Below, one piece after another: positions 34,801 to 45,036 of a DNA stretch of 51,438 nt. The position numbers were made by a program, and so were the translations under genes. Within the stretch, counting starts at the first letter, position 1; every line of letters starts with the position of its first letter. The stretch covers positions 71,712 through 123,149 of the forward strand of contig JAMYWO010000027.1 in assembly GCA_024220525.1 (NCBI GenBank). The letters run 5' to 3'. Origin of the DNA: Cochliopodium minus (Eukaryota; Discosea; Himatismenida; Cochliopodiidae). Below the pieces are notes generated by a model. It was not told where the DNA came from and did no database searches. It worked only from the letters and a program-made list of their open reading frames with translations.

Positions 34801-36270
34801 TTTGTCGTTAATTTATAAGAAGGGGCTGGACTTTTCTATTGGTTGTCCTTTGCTCTTGGAGGCATATGGAGCATACGGAGAAAACTTAGATCCTGAGTTC
34901 AGTTGTAAAAATATTTATTTTATTTTTAAATAAATTTTTTTTTTTGGTTTATTTTTTATTTAAATTTTGATATTTTTTTCATTATTATTGTTGTTAATTT
35001 TTAAATTTTCAATTTATAATGTTCTTTTAATATTAATTATTTTTTTATTATTTTTTCGATTTTTTTTAAATATTTTTTATTTTATTTTATTTATTTATTT
35101 TATCTTATTTTATTTGTTTTGATTTTTTTTAGCAAACAGATTGTCCATTTTAGACAGAGGTGTAGTTTACGCATTGGCCCACGTGAGAGGAGGAGAAGAA
35201 AGGGGAAGAAAGTGGTACGAGGAAGGAAAGTTGAAAAACAAGAAAAACTCTTTTGAAGATTTTATCTCCTGTTCAGAGTATTTAATTGAAAACAAATACA
35301 CTACTTCTTCTCTCTTGTTTGTTTATGGTGCTTCTGCAGGTCAAAAAAAAAATTTTATTGATCTTTTTTTATTGTTTCCAATGTTTTTGATTTTAAATAT
35401 TTTTTATTTTAAATATTATTTTATTTTATTTTTGCTTATTTTTAAATTTTTGTTTTAATTTTAAATTTTTTATGTATTTTTTTTTTATTATTTTCATTCT
35501 TATTTTTCATTTTGATTTATTTTTAATTGTTTTTATTTACTTTTTATTTTTAAATTTGGTTTATTTTTTAATTTTTTTAATTTTTTTGTTTTTGCTCTTT
35601 AATTGTTTTCTTGTTTTTAGGTGGACTGTTGATCACTGCATTTTGAACATGCGTCCAGAACTCTTCAAAGCAGCCATAATAGATGTTCCTTTTGTGGACA
35701 TCGTGACCACTATGTCAGATGACTCTCTGCCCCTGACAACAAGTGAATACACTGGTAAGATTTTTAATTATTATTTATTTTTAATTATTATTATTTTATT
35801 TTATTTTTTTTTATTTTTTATTTTTTTTTAGAGTGGGGAAATCCTGACGATAAGGAAAGTTATTTTTACATGTTGTCTTACTCTCCATACGACAACTTGA
35901 AGTCCCAGAACTATCCACACGTCCTTGTGTCCGCTTCATTCGAAGATACTCATGTCCAGTTTTATGGTGAAAAAAAAATATAAATAAAATGAAAATTATA
36001 AAACAAAAAACCAAAATGAAAATAAAAAGAAAAAATAAAAATAAAAAAGAAAAAATAATAAAAGAAAAATTTAATCAAAGTTTACTCTGTTTTTTAGAAC
36101 CAACAAAATATGTCGCAAAGTTGAGAAAATTGAATACGAGTACCAATAAAATAGTGTTTACGATGGACATGTCTTCTGGCCACAGTGGTGCTAGTGGGAG
36201 GTATGGTGAACTGGGGGAGATTTCTTTGCATTACACTTTTCTACTTGACCTTTGTGGGAAATTGGATTGA
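31888..36270 (+). CDS. Oligopeptidase B (S9A prolyl oligopeptidase family), one frame break
   Basis: Nineteen exons, some as short as 22-34 nt. The N-terminus [20 protein letters not shown] and [17 protein letters not shown] begin the family's propeller. Later come [86 protein letters not shown], and the catalytic triad: Ser in GASAGGLLI, Asp in [12 protein letters not shown] and His in [14 protein letters not shown]. The enzyme cleaves peptides after Arg/Lys in the cytosol. Phase is kept at all joins, but just after GGLLITA (about 35635-35640) the frame slips by one base at a T4 run; one more T would restore FLNMRPELF. Either an assembly error or a real lesion. Confidence 0.9.
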
Positions 36271-36416
36271 TATCATTCAATTAAATACATTTTAAAAATT
36301 AAAACTGATTTATTCCCAGAAATTTTTAAAAAAACCCCAAAAAACTTTTAAATAAAATTTTTTGAAATCTTTAAATCTATTTTGAAAATTTTATTGTTAA
36401 TTTTTTTAAAACTTTT

Positions 36417-36484
36417 GGTTACGATCATATCATGATGAATATACCGCATCCCGTCTCGATCTGCGAAGTCAAACATCATTGAGC
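36417..36484 (+). rRNA. 5S rRNA, 5' half only, ending at an N
   Basis: From GGTTACGATCAT through ATACCGCATCCCGTC and GATCTGCGAAGTCAAA to CATCATTGAGC, this matches the first 68 or so nt of eukaryotic 5S rRNA (loops A-C; CATGATG pairs with CATCATTG as in helix III). An N follows at 36485 and then A(T)6 repeats; the 3' half (TAGTACTTGGATGGG region and the closing helix I strand) is absent. It is therefore a fragment, most likely an assembly break in a multicopy gene. Confidence 0.85.
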
Positions 36485-36605
36485 NTTATTTTTTATTTTT
36501 TATTTTTTATTTTTTATTTTTTATTTTTTATTTTTATTTTTATTTTTTATTTTTTATTTTTTTATTTTTTTATTTTTTATTTTTATTTATTTTATTATGA
36601 TTTTA
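36485..36605. repeat. N plus A(T)6 tract at a probable assembly join
   Basis: Single N directly followed by a period-7 T-rich array. Left of it is a truncated 5S gene and right of it the last exons of a kinase gene, so sequence is probably missing here. Confidence 0.65.
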
Positions 36606-36623
36606 TTTATTTTTTAAAATAGG

Positions 36624-38204
36624 AATCAGAACCCAGATAAAAGACCACATTTCTCGGAGATCCTTTCCTCTTATGAACACTTGCCAATCCAAAACGTGCA
36701 CGATTTCCTTGAAAATAATAACGGAAACAACTTGGAAGAACATCTAAGACATAGTATGGAGACAAGGGTATGGTAAAAAAATTATTCTTTAATATTTTTT
36801 AATAAATAATTAATAATTAAACTAAATTTTTTTTATTAATTTTAATTTTTCGTTTTAATTTTTTTTTATTTTTATTTTTATTTTTATTTTAAATTTTTTT
36901 AATTTTGTTAATTAAAATTTTTATTTTTAATTTTAAATTTTTTAATTTTTTGTTAATTAAAAATTTTTTTTTGATAAATTTTTTATTTTATTTTTTTTTT
37001 TCTGTTTTAAAAATTTTTTAAATAAATTTTTTTAATTTTTTATTTATTTTTTTCGTTTCTGTTTTAGGCTGGCTCCTGGGAGCAATGAGATGATGGCTTC
37101 CAGAATATCACAAGTCATTCTACCAGAACAAGCAGTAGGAAAAGTTTTGGAAATTTTGATAGGGAAAGCTCTTCCTCTAAATAAACAACTTTCAAGGTAA
37201 AAAATGATAGAAAAAATAATAAAACAAAAATATTTAAAAAATTTTAATCAATAAAAAATAATAAGCAAATTTTAATCAAAAAATGAATAAATAATAAATA
37301 AAAAATAAAATAAATAAAAAATAAAAAAATTTTGAAAAATAATAAGAATTTATAAAATAAAAATAGAACTATAAAAAATCATTAATAAAAAATAATAAAA
37401 AAATTTTGAAAAATAATAAAAAAAAAAAAAGAAGAATGGAGAATAAATAATAAAAAATAAAAAGAATGATTAATTAACATAATAAAATTAAAAAAAATTA
37501 ATAAAAAATTAATTTAAAAAAATAATCATTTAATTTAAAAAAAATAAAAAATAAAATAAAAAATGAATAAAATTTAAAATTATTTAAAAAAAGTGTCCAA
37601 GTGCTTCACGTTACAGATTACAATAAAGTGGAATTAATATTTGCTTATCCCAATCAAGAGTCTATGTCATTGAGCCAAAGTTTCGCTCTCAAAGAAGAAG
37701 TGCTACAGATGTATTCTTTCATAGCTTCGGTGGCCCTTTCTCCATTAATACGTATTTACAGAGAAGGTAATAAAAAAAATAAGATAAAATAAAAAATAAA
37801 TAAAAAATAATTAAATAAATTGTATAAAAAATTAAAATTAATAAAAGAAATTTTTTTTTTTTTTAGTTTTCACTGTTATTCCTTTTAATTTAAACTCAAA
37901 TTTCATCACAAAACTTTTTTTTTCAATCGATCCATCTTCGGGATGTGAAATTCTTCTCAACACTTGTATAAACGGATTAAACAAAATTTTTCTGGATAAC
38001 AAAAATATAGGAGGGCTTCTAATTATTGTGGATTCTGAGAAAAAATCCACTTTCGAAATTCTTATTTGTTGGGATACGGAGGAGTCTCATTTCAAATTTT
38101 TAAAAAAAGATTTTTTTGTTTTGATTTCTTTGTTGAAATCTTGTTGTACTGGCATGCCTTCAGTTGAACTTTCAAAAGCAAAACATGTTTGGTCCATGAA
38201 ATGA
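36624..38204 (+). CDS. Protein kinase gene, 3' part (TKL/Tyr-kinase-like C-lobe end plus tail)
   Basis: Four exons remain (36624-36772, 37068-37196, 37594-37766, 37867-38204), in phase. The first begins NQNPDKRPHFSEILSSYEHL, the subdomain XI signature of kinases (family form xxxPxxRPxFxEIL), so the rest of the kinase domain should lie upstream but is not present; the sequence there is a simple repeat, an N and a 5S fragment. Downstream is a region of about 250 residues with alternating strands (VQVLHVTDYNKVELIFAYPN, GCEILLNTCINGLNKIFLDN, LLIIVDSEKKSTFEILICWD) that I cannot assign. The three introns are simple A/T sequence, as is usual in distal parts of genes here. Truncated by the assembly join rather than by evolution, I think. 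Confidence 0.6.
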
Positions 38205-38364
38205 AAAAGAAAATTAAATTTTTGTTTTCATTTAGATTTTCATTTTTTCAATCGGAATTACTAAGTTTTTTAAATTTAAAAAAATGTCAAAAAAAAAAAA
38301 AAAAAAAAAAATTTCAAAAATCAAAATTTTTAATTTTTCATTTATCCTAAAAAAGAAAGAAGTG

Positions 38365-39453
38365 ATCAGTAATTATCATATCCTTGATCATCAAATCCGT
38401 CAGAATATTGTTGTTGTCTATTAAACGATGGTTGTCTTCCAAAAGAGGAAGATTGTCTCCTGAATGAAGGTTGTCTTCTTGAAGGGCGTTGGTAACCATA
38501 ATCCCCTCCATCAAAGTCTTGCTGTTGTTGTCTTTGTTGTCTTTGAGGAGATACCCTTCCACCATATCGTCCTGATTGAAAATCTCCTTCGAACTGATCC
38601 TATTTGTTGAAAAAGTGAAATGAAATGAGTAATATCAAATTAATATTATTAAATTTTTACAGGCAATTTTAAATTAATAAAAATATTTAACAAATTTTGA
38701 AAAAATTAAAAATTCTTTCAAATCTAATTTTATCTTACCTGACCAAAGTCACCAAAATTATTTTGTTGAAAATCATTTCTTCTGTTGTTTCTGCCGAAAG
38801 AACTGCTTTGACCATATCCACCTCTGTTGGATCTACCTGATCTTCTGTTTCTGTATCCATACCCAGGTCCTCCTGCAACATAATTTCCCATTAAACTAAT
38901 TTTAAGCTTTGATTCCAAAGGAGCAAAGGATTTGAATACATTCAAAAATCCTTTGTTTTTTTCACTCAAGAATGGGAATCTTTCTAGAATCGCCTTAAAA
39001 ATCGTTTGTGCTCCTTCATCAAATTGTTCTGAGGCTGATCTTTTGATCCCGTCTATGATATTGGGGAATTTATCTAATAGATATTGATTTGTATCCATCG
39101 AAACAAGACCACTATTACCAAGACTTTTTTTAACAACTATGTCAGATAATTCTAACAAAACATTTTTTGCATCATCCAAATCCATATTTTTTTTATCTTT
39201 CAGAGAAAAAATATATTTATATTCAAATTTTATTAGAGCGTTTTAAAATTATTATTTTACCTTTTAACCAAGAAATATCCTTCATATTAAATATTTGCTC
39301 CAATATTGTCATTGCCCTTTCTTGATATGGATTTTCAAATTGTTTTCTTTGATTCATACTTGTCACTGCTTTCCTTCCTGATCTAGAATCAAAAGTACAA
39401 AATGAAGATTGAATTAATAACACAAAAAAAATTATAAAAACAAAATTTTTCAT
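38365..39453 (-). CDS. Secreted Q/R/G-rich protein, tandem copy A
   Basis: Three exons (39261-39453, 38739-39196, 38365-38599). Signal peptide MKNFVFIIFFVLLIQSSFC, then a helical domain in exon 2 (MDLDDAKNVLLELSDIVV, QYLLDKFPNIIDGI, ILERFPFLSEKN). The domain ends in a Gly/Arg linker (PGYGYRNRRSGRSNRGGYGQ) and exon 3 is a basic Gln/Arg/Ser-rich tail with repeated RRQPSF, FRRQSSSF, GRQPSFNRQ. No Cys-rich or enzymatic motif. A secreted or matrix protein whose tail could bind acidic polymers is a reasonable guess. The paralogue copy B follows on the same strand. Family not recognised. Confidence 0.75.
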
Positions 39454-39942
39454 TTTCTTTTTTTTAAATTTAATATATTTTATATATTCTTTTATTTTAC
39501 TTTATTTGAAAAATGAGATTAACTGAAAGAATTATACTTGATTTATTTTTAACCAATTCATCTTTTTGAAATTTACTTTAACCAAAATTATTTTTAATTC
39601 AAAAAATATTTATTTTTTTATTTATTATTATATCCTCCCAAACAAAAACAATATCCTCCCAATCAAAAAGAAAGATTTTGTTAAAGTCCTTTTGAATAAA
39701 CTATTTAAAAAAATATTATAAAAAAAAAAAAAGCTTATTCTTTTCAAAAAGAGTATGAAAAATATTCAAAAATAAACAAAGAAAACCTTTACTAGGGTGA
39801 AAGAAAGATACTTTTCCTCCAATAGGTAAGAAATAAACAAAATTTTAATAATTTTTATTTTTTTATATTTGATATAAAAAATTTAAAAAGAATTTTCAAA
39901 AAAAAAGGGTTTAATTGTAGTGTTATTAATTCTTTGTTTAAA

Positions 39943-41053
39943 TTAATAGTAACTATCATATCCTTGATCATCAAAATCCTCAGAATATTGTTGTTGTCTA
40001 TTAAAGGATGGTTGTCTTCCAAAAGAGGAAGATTGTCTCCTGAATGAAGGTTGTCTTCTTGAAGGACGTTGGTAAGCATAATCCCCTCCATCAAAGTCTT
40101 GTTGTTGTTGTCTTTGTTGTCTTTGAGGAGATCCCCTTCCACCATATCTTCCTGATTGAAAATCTCCATCGAACTGATCCTATTTGTTAAATGAAATAAA
40201 AAAGGTTTGAATTTTGAAAATAAATCAAAGAGAAAATATGAATTAATAAAATTATCTGAATGACAAAACAAAATATATACATAAATCAGATTGATTATAT
40301 TCAAAATTATTTTCAATTGAAATTTCAATAAAAAAAAAAAAAGAAATTACCTCACCATAACCATTTTGTTGTTGATAGCGATTTCCTCTGTTTCTGCTGA
40401 AAGGATTTCCCTGACCAAAACCACCTCTGTTGGATCCACCTCTAGAAGGAGATCTTCTGCTTCTGTATCCAGGTCCTCCCCCTACAAATTTGATATCCAT
40501 CAGTTTTTTCTTGATATTTGGATTCAAAGGAGCATTCGACCCGAAATCTTTGATGTATTCCTTGTGTCCATTTTGTAAGAAAGGAAATCTATCCAGGATC
40601 GCCATTTGAATCGTTTGTACCCCATCTTGAAATATTTGTGATGGTCTTTTGTTGTTCATGCCATTTGATATCCTGGGGAATAATCCCAACAGATAATTGT
40701 TCACATCTAATCCTTGCAGACCACCATTATCAAGACTTATTTGGACTACAATTGGAGATAATTCTAGCAAAACATCTTTTGCATCATCCAAATCCATATT
40801 TTTTTTATCTTTCAGAGAAAACAAATTATAAAATTTTTTTTATTTTTGATTTGGGCGGATATTCACCTTTTAACCAAGATAGATCTTTGTCATTAAAAAT
40901 TTGCCCCAATCTTGCCATTGCCCTATCTGAAGGATTTAACGAATCTATTTTATTTGCTGCTGCATTTCTTCTTCCATTTACTTGTCCATTACCAAAGGAT
41001 AATGATGAATGAATAAATAACACAAACACAATAATGAAAACTATTCCTTTCAT
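39943..41053 (-). CDS. Secreted Q/R/G-rich protein, tandem copy B
   Basis: Three exons (40867-41053, 40351-40808, 39943-40179) with the same exon plan as copy A. Signal peptide MKGIVFIIVFVLFIHSSLSF; exon 2 domain with MDLDDAKDVLLELSPIVV, NYLLGLFPRISNGM and AILDRFPFLQNGH; then GPGYRSRRSPSRGGSNRGG and the Gln/Arg tail. By eye exons 1 and 2 differ strongly from copy A, while exon 3 is about 94-95% identical in DNA. The basic run RSRR before the tail could be a processing site. About 0.5 kb of unique sequence separates the copies. Confidence 0.75.
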
Positions 41054-41655
41054 TCTTATTTTTTTTAATTTTTTATTTTATTTTTTATAAATCTTTAGTC
41101 TAATTTACTTTTATATTTGGTATGAAAACAGAAATTTAGTTAATGGGTTGAATATTCAGATCAAACATTAAGTAACTCCCAAGATTTCATTTGTATTTTG
41201 ATTTTAAACTAACCATTTTATCTAAAATTGAAAAAATATAGATGTGCATTGGGTGGTGATTGGAAATAAATAAAATATAGGAAACAAATATGGATAAAAA
41301 GTAATTTTATCAATTATGAAGAATATCAATGAACTACATTTTGAAATCTCGAAAGAAAATGCGTTGATATCTTGGAGAATATATTGTGTTTGAATATGTT
41401 TCCCATATAAATATGCGAGATATAGACAGTGTTTTAATTATCAGTTCAAAATTTGAACTGAAAAATTGATTAAAGTAGAAATGTATCAATTTAAATTTCT
41501 TCCATAATTATAAACTCCGATGGATTATGTTGGCCTCCCCCTTCCAAGGGATTTCAATGTCACCTTCTTTTTTCTTTTTTATCTTTATACTTTAGCATCC
41601 TGTGTAGATATGTAGAGGAATAAACCACTGCATAAGTGTTTGGAAAATTGATATT
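41054..41655. other. Intergenic region with a GC-richer patch
   Basis: Upstream region of copy B and 3' flank of the LINE. Mostly AT-rich unique sequence; from about 41515 to 41575 it holds a less AT-rich patch (TTGGCCTCCCCCTTCCAAGG) for which no RNA family or ORF was found. Confidence 0.35.
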
Positions 41656-43180
41656 TTTTTTATTTTTTTTTTTTTATTATTTTTTTGTTTTTTTGTTTTT
41701 TTTTTTATTTTTTTTTTTAAAAATAATTGTACAATATGTTGTCTCTAAAGTGAACAACATTGTTTTTGGAGATGGTGAAAATACAATACTTGGAGAGTTG
41801 TGAATGGGTTACTTGTTTCAGGGATTTTCTCGTGTATTCTAGGTGATCATGTTCATAAATTCTAAATTTCTATTTTAAAGAGATTGATCAGTTCTACTCT
41901 GTTTGCAGTTGTTTCTTGATTTCCGAGGACATAGAGAATTCTATTGTTAACATCTAACCTTGCTCTGTTGATTATCCAACAATGTGTGTGATCAGGAGAA
42001 TTATGATTTATGGATGATTGGATCTGTTGGAAAAAGGAAAGGATTTCTTATTTCAAGTTCAAGTTCTTTCAAATAATTGCAAAAAAGCGACATGCATTGA
42101 GTTGTTTGGTTCTTGATAGTTCTTGCAATTTTTGTTATCTTTGAAGTGGAACATCCTTCCGTATTTATTGAGTGCGCAGTTGGTTCGAAGTTCATTAACC
42201 GGACGAATTTATTTGATATTATAAAAGAACTTTTCAAGTGAGAAAACTTGTTCGATGAATAAGAGTTGTGAGTTAGTTAGGTCTGATTCTTTAACAAAGA
42301 GTCTGATAATGTCTCTCGTTTTGTTGAGAGATGGGTTGCAAATGGTAATGGTTAAGTTCTTCAAATTATCTAAATTACTTTTGATGGGACCAATCTTTTC
42401 GATACATGGGACTGTGAAATTGTTGGGAAAGTATCTTGAATCAATTCTTTTGATACCTTTTTGTTCTCGGTATTTGTAAGTTACTTTTTCTTCAGGTGTT
42501 GGATGATGTATTGCTACTTTGTCAAGGATTTGGAACCAAATCATCCCTTGTTTGACCCAACAGAATGTTTCTTTATCAAGTGTTTGATCAAGGAGGGGAT
42601 GGAAGATTTTTCTGTTTTGCTTATTGTATATGATGTCAAGAATTAAAGTAAGGAGAATGTTGTAGTGTTTGTCTTTGAATGAGGGATCAAGACATCTCTT
42701 AAAGATCTTGGTTTTATTTCCGCAGTGGTGATGGAGGAAAGTAAATGGGTCTTTACCTTCGTTTTCCTTGGCATTGTGGATACGGGCTATATCTTTAATT
42801 GTTTTTTGTAGAACAAAGGAATCTTGCTTATCGAAAAGGAACCAATCACAAAGATTATCAATCTTTTCGTATTGTTCTATGGTAGCAACGAGGTTTCCAG
42901 CAAGGAACAGTATCTTGGAGAGGCAATAAGTTTTCCAAAGTGGAACAGACAGGTTGAAGGATGGGTACATTTTCTTCATAACAATTGCTGTTTTAGTCAT
43001 TACTTCAATTTTCTCGTCTAGATTGTTGATAGGTCCTAAAGAGTTGAAGTAGACTCCAAGTTTTCTTTCTGGGAAGTAGGAGAATTTAATTTCTTTGATG
43101 GGATCTTTATTGCTAGTTTCAACTCCCTTATATTGGAGAATATATTAATTTTGTTAAATTAAAAAAAGCCTTATTTGTTA
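41656..43180 (-). mobile_element. Non-LTR retrotransposon (LINE) 3' fragment, 5'-truncated
   Basis: On the minus strand the ORF from about 43150 encodes the post-catalytic part of a LINE reverse transcriptase: FSYFPERKLGVYFNSLGPIN, then EVMTKTAIVMKKMYPSFNLS and YCLSKILFLAGNL, the thumb pattern 'KLGV...K...A...M......LS...'. A helical connection follows, then a Cys/His-containing C-terminus (SPDHTHCWIINRARLDVNN). A TAA lies in frame at about 42209, after FFYNIK, and coding-like sequence resumes in the same frame (NKYGRMFHFKDNKNC), so the copy is inactive. A T-rich tract on the plus strand (41655-41720) is the poly(A) end. Endonuclease and RT catalytic parts are absent. No clear target-site duplication was found. 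Confidence 0.75.
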
Positions 43181-43218
43181 GTATAAAAAAAAAAATTGTG
43201 AATAGAAAATAATCTATT

Positions 43219-44667
43219 ATGATTGAAGAATCGAATGTGGGATTGACTAATTCCATTAACAATGGAAATAAAAATAGCTATGCCTACGAATTATCAGTTA
43301 TACTGATCAAGAAGATATTATCTATCTTTGTAAAATACAGCAATGAAGTTGCCATCTTCTCTACAGAGAGCATCCCCTTGATAAAAAATGATGTGCAGTT
43401 CAGGGGATTTCAAGAATTGACAAATAAGCTGAGCAAGATAGAACTGGATGATCTTCAAGAAGATGAAAAACAACCATTCTATCTAAATGTAATACTATCA
43501 ACTAAAATATCAAAAAAAAAAAAAATTTATAAATTTTTTATATTAATTTTCAGAGAAATTTAATAATTATCAAATTCTTTGAAATCAGATCTATAATTGC
43601 TTGATGCTCCATCTTGTGATCATTAGCGGACAATTCGATGGATTCTTCGATTTCGCCAAGAAATCGAAAAAGACCAAGTACGATCTAGGAGGTAAAACGT
43701 TCTCACTCGTAGAAATTGAACATGGTATTCTAAGAGGAAATTTATCAGCACCTTCCCTAGGTCTCGGGTTAAAAAAAAAAAAATCAAAAAAAAATAAAAA
43801 AAAACTTTAAAAAATAAAAAACTTGAAAATAAAAAAAAATTATAAATTAATATATAAAATTTTAGAATTATATTTCAATTTTAATTTTAATCTCCAAAGG
43901 ATCAAATTACCCAAATTTCTTTTATCGAGGTTTTCACAAGATGACCCAAGGAGAGCCTATACCATTATAAACCCTGATCCAAGAATAAACTTTGCTTTGC
44001 ATTATTCTACAATAAGGTAAATTAAAAAAAAATTAAAAAAAAGATTCATAATTTTTGGGATGTCCAAAAATATTACAACAGTTTAAAATTTTGTTAGTAA
44101 AAACTTTAAATCCGCTAACAAAGTTGTAATATTTGGACATGTCTAATAATTTTTAAAAAAAAAATAAAAAAATAAATAAAAAAGTATGATATATTAACAT
44201 AAATATGAACTATTACATTTTAAAATAAAAAAGTATTAATATTAACATAAAAATTATATTTTAGTTCTCCAACCATAAAAATATTTACCAAAGAAAATTT
44301 CTCAAAGCAATTACATGAAAACATGTGCGAATACATTTCCAAAACCTTTTGCGTATCTCTCGAAAATGATACTTATTACATCACTTTCCCTTGCTTGTTG
44401 AAATGGTACGGAGGAGATTTTGGGAAAACAGAGTATGATTTGTTGAGTTATGTGGTTGAGGAGATGAAAGAGGACGAAATTTCAAATTTCATTAACAACA
44501 TCACCTTTTTGAAGTTGAAAGAGGATATGAAAAAAGACAAAAAATTGAAAATTAAATTCAAATATTCTTCTTTTGATTGGTAAGAAAATCAAATTATAAT
44601 TTTAATTTTAAATAATTTACTTTCCAAACGAAATAGGGTTTCTCAGCCAATTTCTGGTCAATTTTGA
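43219..44667 (+). CDS. DUF547 domain protein
   Basis: Exons about 43219-43488, 43590-43768, 43900-44016, 44265-44579 and 44637-44667, in phase. DUF547 marks in order: PFYLNIYNCLMLHLVI, YDLGGKTFSLVEIEHGILRG, LLSRFSQDDPRRAY, NPDPRINFALHYSTIR, SSPTIKIFTKEN and LLKWYGGDFG. The family occurs widely in plants, bacteria and protists and is often joined to glutaredoxin or DEP domains; its structure suggests a thiol-dependent hydrolase or peptidase-like fold, but the role is unknown. The usual His/Cys/Asp-like residues (H in MLH, H in EHG) are kept. An 88-bp inverted-repeat element lies in the third intron. The short last exon could instead be read as a stop directly after FDW. Confidence 0.85.
44057..44144. 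mobile_element. MITE-like inverted-repeat element, copy 2
   Basis: 88-bp element in the third DUF547 intron, nearly identical to the copy at 13359-13440: three or so substitutions and two small indels. Same terminal inverted repeats (GGGATGTCCAAAAATATTAC and GTTGTAATATTTGGACATGTC) and the same inner GTTAG/CTAAC pair. TA follows it on the right; the left flank is T-rich without a clean TA. Confidence 0.7.
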
Positions 44668-44812
44668 ATGAGGTCGATAATTTACGATTATATCATTATT
44701 TAAAAATTATATTATAATTAAAAAAATTGTAAAAAAAATTTTAATTAAATAATATTTTGTGCAATCAATAATTTTTCCTTTTTTTTTTTTTTGGTTTATT
44801 TTTCATTCATAT

Positions 44813-45004
44813 TTTTTATTTTTGAACTCGTTAAGAAACTTCTTGTTCTTGTTCAAAGAAGAGAAAAGTTCAACATCAAAGTGAGAATTGTCCCTTCTGT
44901 ATTTTATAAGCGAGCTCAATTGCAACCATAGACATAACACTTTGCAAAATCCATCAATCAAATCATCAACAGAAATACTTTGAAAATAAAATAAAAAAAT
45001 AAAA

Positions 45005-45036
<32 letters not shown>

